Assembly: GCF_037975245.1 (NCBI RefSeq)
Contig: NC_092580.1
Location: 8,717,001-8,781,000 of the forward strand
Reading direction: 5' to 3'
Length of the DNA stretch: 64,000 bases
DNA from: Apostichopus japonicus
Lineage: Eukaryota > Echinodermata > Holothuroidea > Aspidochirotida > Stichopodidae
The notes under the pieces were generated by a model. That model saw nothing but the letters and a program-made list of their open reading frames with translations, did not search any database and was not told the origin of the DNA. Within the stretch, counting starts at the first letter, position 1; every line of letters starts with the position of its first letter. This document shows positions 1-10,423 of this stretch, in pieces. Both the position numbers and the translations under genes were made by a program.

Positions 1-160
1 AAACAAGGACCAAGTTTTCTTTTGAGACAAAATGAGGTGAAATCATGCTAGTTGCTAATGTAGGAATCTTCCGAATTAGAGTTTTTTTCTTGTTAATATC
101 TTAACAAATTTTTTCCATTCGAAAATGCTTTGAGTTTGACTCACAGAAATTCGTAAAATG
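1..160. other. AT-rich non-coding flank
   Basis: No credible gene, RNA or repeat was recognised. The stretch is AT-rich with short T runs. Nothing in it resembles the satellite that fills the rest of the window. Confidence 0.5.
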
Positions 161-395
161 TCACGGGCTTAGCCAGGATTTGCAAAGTTGTATGCACGGC
201 TATCTGAGCGGAGCGCCACCATCGGTTGGCGCGGAGCGTACTTTAAAAAAAATTTTGGTTTTACAAACCCCTCAGATGGCCGGAAACGGCCCTTCCCGAG
301 TGTTCATTCTGGTTCCCTGGCCTCTTGCTAACTTAAGGCACCTCAATTTTTATGTAGAAAAAAGGCACATTTCTAACCTGAGGAAAAGTGGGGGA

Positions 396-409
396 GGGGC
401 ACGTGCCCC
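396..409. other. perfect 14-bp G/C palindrome with central CACGTG
   Basis: GGGGCACGTGCCCC equals its own reverse complement. A C/T-rich run (406-440) containing two C5 blocks follows at once. It probably belongs to a dispersed repeat. The CACGTG core is an E-box by sequence, but nothing nearby suggests a promoter. Confidence 0.6.
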
Positions 410-440
410 CTTTTTCCCCCGGTTCCGCCGCCCTTGGTCC

Positions 441-636
441 AGGTATACAATTGACTAGTTAGAAGAAAAAAAATTGATCGTGCAAAAAGCGTGGTAGCCC
501 AGATGAACTGCGCTTACGGTGGTGTTACACGGAAATATTCGGGCATCATGATGCTAAATAAAGAAAATCATGGAATTGTGGGGCAAAAATTTGAAAAAGA
601 TTCGGGCAAGCTACTGCATATTTATATATATATTTA
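441..636. other. no gene seen; AT-rich stretch
   Basis: No supported gene. An alternating TA tract sits at about 612-634, directly before the next G/C hairpin. The short open frames crossing this stretch have no recognisable protein features. Confidence 0.4.
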
Positions 637-690
637 GGGGGGCAGTCTGCCCCCCCCCTGCACCCCCGCCTCGTACGCCTATGGTTGGCA
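637..690. repeat. G/C hairpin followed by C-runs
   Basis: Arms GGGGGGCAG (637-645) and CTGCCCCCC (647-655) form an inverted repeat around a single T. C-rich sequence continues to about 675. The arrangement, a G/C inverted repeat followed by C-runs, parallels the blocks at 391-440 and 1208-1287. This suggests copies or ends of one dispersed family. Family identity is inferred. Confidence 0.45.
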
Positions 691-1159
691 TCATTTGTTG
701 TTTCAAGGTGTCAAGGCCTTTCTCCCAACTCAAACCCCTGTGGGCTACCGGTAGGTTTGCAGGAAATGCCCACATGTGGACTTAAATAGCATTAGAGGAA
801 GGGGATGGAAGACTAACACGCATCGATGTTTCGGTAATGGTCCACATTGGTGGCTCGGTGCTAATTAGGCCATTTATTGGGTTTCTTGAGGCAGCTGTCA
901 TCAGAATCTGGGTTTTTGTGCCAATCGATGACCGATAACATGTATTGGTAGATATCGATATCGCGCAGCACATGCACAAGGTTCGTGGTGTATGGTCGCA
1001 ACCGTCGCATCGACCATTGCCATGCCATGCTGTATGACCATTCTCATGATTACTACAGATATTGTACTATTCTTATTCTGCCAGATGCAGACGAGAAAAT
1101 TGTGTAACTCTATTTCCCAAATTATTGAACAAAAAATATTAGTGAATCCCACTGATGAG
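691..1159. other. no gene recognised
   Basis: Mixed-composition DNA with several short open frames on both strands (for example 782-979 and 901-1152, minus). None shows a recognisable domain, codon pattern or credible start. Old repeat-derived sequence is possible. Confidence 0.35.
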
Positions 1160-1203
1160 TTTTTTTTTTTTTTTTTTTACAAATTTTTTTTTTACATTTT
1201 TTT
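1160..1203. repeat. poly-T tract
   Basis: A run of 19 T (1160-1178) is followed by two further T-runs separated by ACAAA and ACA. On the minus strand this is a poly-A-like tract, as left by retrotransposed elements. No retroelement body was recognised beside it. Confidence 0.8.
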
Positions 1204-1207
1204 ACCC

Positions 1208-1287
1208 CATTCCCAGTGGGGGGGCCAGTGGGGGGGGGGCAGCCGATTTCATGGGGGGCCCCGGCCCCCCCAGGCCCCCCCCCCCCC
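1208..1287. repeat. G-run/C-run low-complexity block with G-quadruplex potential
   Basis: Plus-strand G-runs: G7 at 1218-1224, G10 at 1230-1239, G6 at 1253-1258. C-runs: C4 at 1259-1262, C7 at 1265-1271, C13 at 1275-1287. Each strand therefore has several G-runs in a short span. Proline/glycine-rich open frames here are composition artefacts. Confidence 0.8.
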
Positions 1288-1302
1288 GTAGCTATGCCAC
1301 TG

Positions 1303-1562
1303 AAGCCAGGCAAGACTCTTCCTCAGAGTGTTAGAATTATAATGTGGGGAAATGTAATACTTGCCCAGACCAGCAAATCCCAAATATCTAGAGGCTTAGG
1401 TGAAAGTGTTATCTTTATTTTGATTAGAGCAGCGAATAGCTAAATAAGATAAAATGCTGGTCTTAAAACACTGGTCTTATGTAGAGTAACTCCAATTTAT
1501 GCTGGAAATAATATAATCATGAGCTTTAAATGTCATGTTACAAGGCACACATATCCAATTCT
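1303..1562. other. no gene recognised
   Basis: AT-rich single-copy-looking sequence without a supported gene or structural motif. Confidence 0.4.
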
Positions 1563-2165
1563 TTAGACCCATATATAGAGCCACATTGGGCCACCTACTC
1601 TTTGTATCTGGTGGGACCTATGCAGAAGAAAATTTGTCTTGCATTGGCAGTTCTTTACTCTGTGGAAAGTACCTTTGCATTTGATATTGGTTTTGTGTGG
1701 TTCCAACTATGACTGATCATATAGCCCATTTGGGGGCCCTTTTTTTTAGTGTGTCTGTTGGCCCCTTTGTAGCAGAATATTTGTCTGGCATGATGATTTC
1801 CATAGTCTGTTAGATCAACCCGAACATTCCAAACCGGTTTCGAGTGGTACCTTGCATATTTAATCTGGGTCAATGGGCATTTGGCCATATTTGGGGGCTT
1901 CTGGCGGGCCCTTTGCAGCAGAAAATTTGTCTGGCATGGGCCATTCAGTACTTTGTGGCATTCATGCATTAAGTTGACATTGGTTTCAAGTCGTACCTCG
2001 TACGTTTGATCAGATGCATTTTTGGGCCCCTTTAACCGGCCCCAGGGGCCACATGGGAGCAGAGGGACCACGGCAGACATTCACTTTTGGATATACTGGG
2101 TTTTTCCACAAATGTTCCAATAGTCAGATATTGGTACCTCGTTCGTTTGATCAAAGTGCACGGGG
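1563..2165. repeat. decayed tandem repeat, period about 145 bp, about four units
   Basis: Two landmarks recur in register. The first is a GCAGCAGAAAATTTGTCTGGC-like motif at about 1622, 1769 and 1915, degenerate at 2056 (steps 147, 146, 141). The second is a GTACCTCGTACGTTTGATCA-like motif at 1847, 1993 and 2134 (steps 146, 141), with a degenerate form near 1700. That both landmarks give the same steps is strong evidence of tandem descent. A minus-strand open frame (1655-2080) spans the units with the same weak periodicity. It is more likely a by-product than a gene. Confidence 0.7.
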
Positions 2166-2525
2166 CAGTCTGGGCTGCCGGGCTATAACGTACATCAGTT
2201 TACAACTGCAATGTTTAACCCTACTTAAATATCACGGTAGGCTGGCTACATGTGCTACGAATTTTCCCATGTACCTTGCCAAACAACCCCCTGTCTAACA
2301 CCTGTTTGTTAACATTTTTGGCACGTTTCCCAAAAACTTTTCATGGAGGAAACTATTTTGGCTCAACTCTAGAATTAATTAGGTCAGTCAGTAAAGGATC
2401 GGTAAAGTTATGCGAAATATTATCTTAGACGTTCAAGAAAAGTAGGTAAATATCCCCGTAAGTAAAACACACCTCAAGTCAACCGACTCCTCCGCACGAA
2501 CAAAAAAATCTAGTCAATAGTCAAT
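2166..2525 (+). other. region upstream of the 2526 ORF; no clear promoter
   Basis: No convincing TATA box or initiator was found. Immediately before the ATG lies a short direct repeat (AGTCAAT twice, 2512-2525). If the downstream frame belongs to a LINE, this would be part of its 5' untranslated region. If it is a host gene, it would be the 5' UTR and proximal promoter. The sequence does not decide between these. Confidence 0.3.
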
Positions 2526-3245
2526 ATGGCGCTGATCACGAGCGACACGGTCACTAGAGCTCTCCTGTTTTTAATGTTATTTCATGTCGTCATTTCATCT
2601 GTATCGTCCACTTTCCTGCAATATTCCAGAGAGGATTTATTACGATTACGCCAGGATCCTTTCTCGCAATTCGACGGTTTCGGACTCAACGAAAGTCAAT
2701 TTTCTGTGGACTGGCCAACCGATGCCCCTTGGAATGAGCCTAAGCCTAACGTTAGGCCTACACGTAAGCGGGGCAGGAGAGGTGGCAAACTAGTAAAACT
2801 TCGTCGACGAATGTGCGGCACCGATCAATCGAATGTGCAGCACCGATCAATCGAATGTTCGGCACCGATCAATCGAATGTTTGACACCGATCAATCGAAT
2901 GTGCGACACCGATCAATCGAATTTGCGGCACCGATCAACCGAATGTTCGACACCGATCAATCGAATGTTCAACACCGATCAATCGAATGTTTGATATCGA
3001 TCAATCAAATGTGCGACACCCATCAATCGAATTTGCGGCACCGATCAATCGAATGTTCGACACCGATCAATCGAATATACGACACCGATCAATCGAATGT
3101 TCGACACCGATCAATCGAATGTTCGACACCGATCAATCGAATGTTCGACACCTATCAACCGAATGTGCGACTCAGATCAATCGAATGTTCGACACACATC
3201 AATCGTATATCCGACACCAGTAAATCGAATGTGCGGTACCGATGA
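2526..3245 (+). CDS. ORF start resembling a LINE (CR1/L2-type) ORF, interrupted by satellite DNA
   Basis: The 239-residue frame starts at an ATG with A at -3 and G at +4. Residues 1-95 are non-repeat. Residues 11-28 form a hydrophobic, signal-peptide-like stretch. YSREDLLRLR is at 33-42, an acidic/Trp/Pro-containing linker at 43-79, and a basic block KRGRRGGKLVKLRRR at 81-95. This order, a Y-S-R-x-x-LL-x-LR motif then an R/G/K-rich RGG block, is what I associate with the leader just before the endonuclease domain in many animal LINE ORFs. That assignment comes from memory of the family, not a search. From residue 96 (base 2811) the frame is pure satellite and stops at TGA 3243-3245, after about 20 units. 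No endonuclease or reverse transcriptase follows in the window. Either the element is truncated by the array, or this is an exon of an unrelated secreted or basic protein. A GTAAGC at 2764 could be a splice donor. Confidence 0.4.
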   Translation: MALITSDTVTRALLFLMLFHVVISSVSSTFLQYSREDLLRLRQDPFSQFDGFGLNESQFSVDWPTDAPWNEPKPNVRPTRKRGRRGGKLVKLRRRMCGTDQSNVQHRSIECSAPINRMFDTDQSNVRHRSIEFAAPINRMFDTDQSNVQHRSIECLISINQMCDTHQSNLRHRSIECSTPINRIYDTDQSNVRHRSIECSTPINRMFDTYQPNVRLRSIECSTHINRISDTSKSNVRYR

Positions 3246-6200
3246 ATCGAATATGCGACACCCATTAATCGAATGTTCGACACCGATCAATCGAATGTTC
3301 GACACCTATCAATCGAATTTTCGACACCCATCAATCGAATGTTCGACACCGATCAATCGAATGTTCGACACCGATGAATCGAATGTTCGACACCTATCAA
3401 CCGAATGTGCGACACAGATCAATCGAATGTTCGACACCCATCAACCGAATGTGCGACATCGATCAATCGAATGTTCGACACCTATCAATCGAATGTGCGA
3501 CACAGATCAATCGAATGTTCGACACCCAACAACCGAATGTGCGACATCGATCAATCGAATGTTCGACACCGATCAATCAAATGTGTGGCACAGATCAATC
3601 GAATGTTCGACACCGATCAATCGAATGTGCGACACCGATCAATCGGATGTTCGACACCCATCAATCGAATGTTCGACACCGATCAATCGAATGTTCGACA
3701 ACGATCAATCGAATATGCGACACAGATCAATCGAATGTTCGACACCCATCAACCGAATGTGCGACATCGATCAATCGAATGTTCGACACCGATCAATCGA
3801 ATATACGACACCGATCAATCGAATGTGCGACACCCATTAATCGAATGTCCGACAACCATCAATCGAATGTTCGACAACGATCAGCGGAATATGCGACCCC
3901 TATCAATCGAATGTTCGACAACCATCAATCGAATGTGCGACACAGATCAATCGAATGTTCGAATTCTATCAATCTAATGTTCGACACCTATCAATCGAAT
4001 GTGCGACACAGATCAATCGAATGTTCGACACCCATCAACCGAATGTGCGACACAGATCAATCGAATGTGCGAGACCTATCAATCGAATGTGCGACACAGA
4101 TCAATCGAATGTGCGACACCCATTAATCGAATGTCCGACAACCATCAATCGAATGTTCGACAACGATCAGCGGAATATGCGACCCCTATCAATCGAATGT
4201 TCGACAACCATCAATCGAATGTGCGACACAGATCAATCGAATGTTCGAATTCTATCAATCGAATGTTCGACACCTATCAATCGAATGTGCGACACAGATC
4301 AATCGAATGTTCGACACCCATCAATCGAATGTGCGACACAGATCAATCGAATGTTCGACACCCATCAACCGAATGTGCGACCCCTATCAATCGAATGTTC
4401 GACAACCATCAATCGTATGTCCGACACCGGTAAATCAAATGTGCGGTACCGATGAATCTAATAGGCGACACCCATTAATCGAATGTTCGACACCCATCAA
4501 TCGAATGTTCGACAACCATCAAACGAATGTGCGACACCCATCAATCGAATCCTCGACACCCATCAATCGAATGTTCGACACCCCATCAATCGAATGTTCG
4601 ACACCGATCAATCGAATGTTCGACACCGATCAATCGAATGTTCGACACCGATCTTCCATGTTCGACACCGATCAATCGATTTTGCGGCACCGATCAATCA
4701 AATGTGTGGCACAGATCAATCGAATGTTCGACACCGATCAATCGAATGTTCGACACCTATCAACCGAATGTGCGACACAGATCAATCGAATGTTCGACAC
4801 ACATCAATCGAATGTTCGACACCGATCAATCGAATTTGCGGCACCGATCAATCAAATGTGTGGCACAGATCAATCGAATGTTCGACACCGATCAATCGAA
4901 TGTGCGACACCGATCAATCGGATGTTCGACACCCATCAATCGAATGTTCGACACCGATCAATCGAATGTTTGACACCGATCAATCGAATGTGCGACACCG
5001 ATCAATCGAATTTGCGGCACCGATCAACCGAATGTTCGACACCGATCAATCGAATGTTCAACACCGATCAATCGAATGTTTGATATCGATCAATCAAATG
5101 TGCGACACCCATCAATCGAATTTGCGGCACCGATCAATCGAATGTTCGACACCGATCAATCGAATATACGACACCGATCAATCGAATGTTCGACACCGAT
5201 CAATCGAATGTTCGACACCGATCAATCGAATGTTCGACACCTATCAACCGAATGTGCGACTCAGATCAATCGAATGTTCGACACACATCAATCGTATATC
5301 CGACACCAGTAAATCGAATGTGCGGTACCGATGAATCGAATATGCGACACCCATTAATCGAATGTTCGACACCGATCAATCGAATGTTCGACACCTATCA
5401 ATCGAATTTTCGACACCCATCAATCGAATGTTCGACACCGATCAATCGAATGTTCGACACCGATGAATCGAATGTTCGACACCTATCAACCGAATGTGCG
5501 ACACAGATCAATCGAATGTTCGACACCCATCAACCGAATGTGCGACATCGATCAATCGAATGTTCGACACCTATCAATCGAATGTGCGACACAGATCAAT
5601 CGAATGTTCGACACCCAACAACCGAATGTGCGACATCGATCAATCGAATGTTCGACACCGATCAATCAAATGTGTGGCACAGATCAATCGAATGTTCGAC
5701 ACCGATCAATCGAATGTGCGACACCGATCAATCGGATGTTCGACACCCATCAATCGAATGTTCGACACCGATCAATCGAATGTTCGACAACGATCAATCG
5801 AATATGCGACACAGATCAATCGAATGTTCGACACCCATCAACCGAATGTGCGACATCGATCAATCGAATGTTCGACACCGATCAATCGAATATACGACAC
5901 CGATCAATCGAATGTGCGACACCCATTAATCGAATGTCCGACAACCATCAATCGAATGTTCGACAACGATCAGCGGAATATGCGACCCCTATCAATCGAA
6001 TGTTCGACAACCATCAATCGAATGTGCGACACAGATCAATCGAATGTTCGAATTCTATCAATCTAATGTTCGACACCTATCAATCGAATGTGCGACACAG
6101 ATCAATCGAATGTTCGACACCCATCAACCGAATGTGCGACACAGATCAATCGAATGTGCGAGACCTATCAATCGAATGTGCGACACAGATCAATCGAATG

Positions 6201-6669
6201 TGCGACACCCATTAATCGAATGTCCGACAACCATCAATCGAATGTTCGACAACGATCAGCGGAATATGCGACCCCTATCAATCGAATGTTCGACAACCAT
6301 CAATCGAATGTGCGACACAGATCAATCGAATGTTCGAATTCTATCAATCGAATGTTCGACACCTATCAATCGAATGTGCGACACAGATCAATCGAATGTT
6401 CGACACCCATCAATCGAATGTGCGACACAGATCAATCGAATGTTCGACACCCATCAACCGAATGTGCGACCCCTATCAATCGAATGTTCGACAACCATCA
6501 ATCGTATGTCCGACACCGGTAAATCAAATGTGCGGTACCGATGAATCTAATAGGCGACACCCATTAATCGAATGTTCGACACCCATCAATCGAATGTTCG
6601 ACAACCATCAAACGAATGTGCGACACCCATCAATCGAATCCTCGACACCCATCAATCGAATGTTCGACA
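2875..6669 (+). repeat. higher-order repeat, two copies 2,089 bp apart
   Basis: About 2875-4580 recurs at 4964-6669 with the same order of unit variants, including the rare GTTTGATATC unit and the GTGCGACTC unit. The offset of 2,089 is 95 x 22 - 1. The -1 is explained by one 23-bp unit near 4581 (+1) and one shortened CTTCC unit near 4661 (-2) between the copies. Confidence 0.85.
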
Positions 6670-9415
6670 CCCATCAATCGAATGTGCGACACAGATCAAT
6701 CGAATGTGCTACACCGATTAAACGAATGTTCGAAACCGATCAATCGAATGTTCGACACCCATCAACCAAATGTGCGACACAGATCAATCGAATGTTCGAC
6801 ACCGATCAATCGAATATACGACACCGATCAATCGAATGTGCTACACCGATTATCCAATGTTCGACACCGATCAATCGAATGTGCTACACCGATTAAACGA
6901 ATGTTCGACACCGATCAATCGAATGTTCGACACCCATCAATCAAATGTGTGGCACCGATAAATCGAATGTTCGACACCGATCAATCGAATGTTCGACACC
7001 CATCAATCGAATGTTCGACACCCATCAATCGAATATACGACACCGATCAATCGAATATACGACACCCATTAATCGAATGTCCGACAACCATCAATCGAAT
7101 GTTCGACAACGATCAGCCGAATATGCGACCCCTATCAATCGAATGTTCGACAACCATCCATCAATAAAATGTGCGACACAGATCAATCGAATGTTCGACA
7201 CCTATCAACCGAATGTGCGACACAGATCAATCGAATGTTCGACACACATCAATCGAATGTTCGACACCGATCAATCGAATTTGCGGCACCGATCAATCAA
7301 ATGTGTGGCACAGATCAATCGAATGTTCGACACCGATCAATCGAATGTGCGACACCGATCAATCGGATGTTCGACACCCATCAATCGAATGTTCGACACC
7401 GATCAATCGAATGTTTGACACCGATCAATCGAATGTTCGACACCGATCAATCGAATGTTCGACACCGATCAACCGAATGTTCGACACCTATCAACCGAAT
7501 GTGCGACTCAGATCAATCGAATGTTCGACACACATCAATCGTATATCCGACACCAGTAAATCGAATGTGCGGTACCGATGAATCGAATATGCGACACCCA
7601 TTAATCGAATGTTCGACACCGATCAATCGAATGTTCGACACCTATCAATCGAATTTTCGACACCCATCAATCGAATGTTCGACACCGATGAATCGAATGT
7701 TCGACACCGATGAATCGAATGTTCGACACCTATCAACCGAATGTGCGACACAGATCAATCGAATGTTCGACACCCATCAACCGAATGTGCGACATCGATC
7801 AATCGAATGTTCGACACCTATCAATCGAATGTGCGACACAGATCAATCGAATGTTCGACACCCAACAACCGAATGTGCGACATCGATCAATCGAATGTTC
7901 GACACCGATCAATCAAATGTGTGGCACAGATCAATCGAATGTTCGACACCGATCAATCGAATGTGCGACACCGATCAATCGGATGTTCGACACCCATCAA
8001 TCGAATGTTCGACACCGATCAATCGAATGTTCGACAACGATCAATCGAATATGCGACACAGATCAATCGAATGTTCGACACCCATCAACCGAATGTGCGA
8101 CATCGATCAATCGAATGTTCGACACCCATCAATCGAATATACGACACCGATCAATCGAATGTGCGACACCCATTAATCGAATGTCCGACAACCATCAATC
8201 GAATGTTCGACAACGATCAGCGGAATATGCGACCCCTATCAATCGAATGTTCGACAACCATCAATCGAATGTGCGACACAGATCAATCGAATGTTCGAAT
8301 TCTATCAATCTAATGTTCGACACCTATCAATCGAATGTGCGACACAGATCAATCGAATGTTCGACACCCATCAACCGAATGTGCGACACAGATCAATCGA
8401 ATGTGCGAGACCTATCAATCGAATGTGCGACACAGATCAATCGAATGTGCGACACCCATTAATCGAATGTCCGACAACCATCAATCGAATGTTCGACAAC
8501 GATCAGCGGAATATGCGACCCCTATCAATCGAATGTTCGACAACCATCAATCGAATGTGCGACACAGATCAATCGAATGTTCGAATTCTATCAATCGAAT
8601 GTTCGACACCTATCAATCGAATGTGCGACACAGATCAATCGAATGTTCGACACCCATCAATCGAATGTGCGACACAGATCAATCGAATGTTCGACACCCA
8701 TCAACCGAATGTGCGACCCCTATCAATCGAATGTTCGACAACCATCAATCGTATGTCCGACACCGGTAAATCAAATGTGCGGTACCGATGAATCTAATAG
8801 GCGACACCGATCAATCGAATGTTCGACACCCATCAATCGAATGTTCGACAACCATCAAACGAATGTGCGACACCCATCAATCGAATCCTCGACACCCATC
8901 AATCGAATGTTCGACACCCATCAATCGAATGTGCGACACAGATCAATCGAATGTGCTACACCGATTAAACGAATGTTCGAAACCGATCAATCGAATGTTC
9001 GACACCCATCAACCAAATGTGCGACACAGATCAATCGAATGTTCGACACCGATCAATCGAATATACGACACCGATCAATCGAATGTGCTACACCGATTAT
9101 CCAATGTTCGACACCGATCAATCGAATGTGCTACACCGATTAAACGAATGTTCGACACCGATCAATCGAATGTTCGACACCCATCAATCAAATGTGTGGC
9201 ACCGATAAATCGAATGTTCGACACCGATCAATCGAATGTTCGACACCCATCAATCGAATGTTCGACACCCATCAATCGAATATACGACACCGATCAATCG
9301 AATATACGACACCCATTAATCGAATGTCCGACAACCATCAATCGAATGTTCGACAACGATCAGCCGAATATGCGACCCCTATCAATCGAATGTTCGACAA
9401 CCATCCATCAATAAA
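5233..9415 (+). repeat. higher-order repeat, two copies 2,247 bp apart
   Basis: About 5233-7168 matches 7480-9415 in variant order, extending the preceding duplication into a third partial copy. The offset is 102 x 22 + 3, accounted for by one 26-bp unit (+4) and one 21-bp TATCC unit (-1). Few substitutions are visible; one example is GATC versus CATC near 8125. Confidence 0.85.
7142..7167 (+). repeat. landmark 26-bp unit (first of 16 copies)
   Basis: This unit carries a 4-base duplication (ACCATCCATCAATAA where other units read ACCATCAATCG). It recurs with the same neighbours ending at 9414, 12979, 14125, 17777, 21165, 29016, 32405, 35882, 39358, 41055, 44179, 47414, 52079, 57777 and 61385. 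The unit before it always ends in CCCCTATCAATCG. It is the best anchor for the higher-order structure. Confidence 0.95.
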
Positions 9416-10423
9416 ATGTGCGACACAGATCAATCGAATGTGCGACACCCATCAGTGGAATGTTCGACACCTATCATTCGAATGTACGACAAAGATCAAT
9501 CAAATGTTCTACACCAATCATCCAATGTTCGACACCGATCAATCGTATGTCCGACACCGGTAAATCGAATGTGCGGTACCGATGAATCGAATAGGCGACA
9601 CCAATTAATCGAATGTTCGACACCCATCAATCGAATGTTCGACAACCATCAAACGAATGTGCGACACCCATCAATCGAATCTTCGACACACATCAATCGA
9701 ATGTTCGACACCCATCAATCGAATGTGCGACACAGATCAATCGAATGTGCTACACCGATTAAACGAATGTTCGACACCGATCAATCGAATGTGCTACACC
9801 GATTAAACGAATGTTCGACACCGATCAATCGAATGTTCGACACCCATCAATCGAATGTGTGGCACCGATCAATCGAATGTTCGACACCGATTAATCGAAT
9901 GTTCGACACCTATGAATCGAATGTTCGACACCCATCAATCGAATGTTCGACACCGATCAATCGAATGTTCGACACCGATCAATCGAATGTTCGACACCGA
10001 TCTTCCAATGTTCGACACCGATCAATCGATTTTGCGGCACCGATCAATCAAATGTGTGGCACAGATCAATCGAATGTTCGACACCGATCAATCGAATGTT
10101 CGACACCTATCAACCGAATGTGCGACACAGATCAATCGAATGTTCGACACACATCAATCGAATGTTCGACACCGATCAATCGAATTTGCGGCACCGATCA
10201 ATCAAATGTGTGGCACAGATCAATCGAATGTTCGACACCGATCAATCGAATGTGCGACACCGATCAATCGGATGTTCGACACCCATCAATCGAATGTTCG
10301 ACACCGATCAATCGAATGTTCGACAACGATCAATCGAATATGCGACACAGATCAATCGAATGTTCGACACCCATCAACCGAATGTGCGACATCGATCAAT
10401 CGAATGTTCGACACCGATCAATC

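Larger units (their letters stand above)
161..1302. mobile_element. possible non-autonomous dispersed element(s), boundaries uncertain
   Basis: At 161-180 the sequence contains CGGGCTTAGCCAGGATT. At 1288-1302 it contains GTAGCTATGCCACTG, whose reverse complement begins CAGTGGCATAGC. The shared core GGC-N-TAGC in opposite orientation at the two ends looks like a weak terminal inverted repeat. G/C-hairpin and C-run blocks, as found in many invertebrate dispersed repeats, lie between (396-440, 637-690, 1208-1287). No transposase-like frame and no clear target-site duplication are visible. The interval could equally be two or three unrelated fragments. The element reading is inference from the end motifs only. 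Confidence 0.25.

Noticed and set aside
180-458. 92-residue plus-strand frame
   Set aside because: It crosses a G/C palindrome and low-complexity sequence, has no recognisable domain, and probably lies in a dispersed-repeat fragment.
782-979. 65-residue minus-strand frame
   Set aside because: It is short, Ser/Thr-rich and lacks a domain or supporting context. It could be repeat-derived antisense sequence.
992-1313. Overlapping frames rich in Phe/Lys and Pro/Gly
   Set aside because: Their composition comes from the poly-T and G/C-run tracts.
1655-2080. 141-residue minus-strand frame
   Set aside because: It spans the decayed 145-bp tandem repeat. The weak internal periodicity matches the DNA repeat, and no domain is recognisable.
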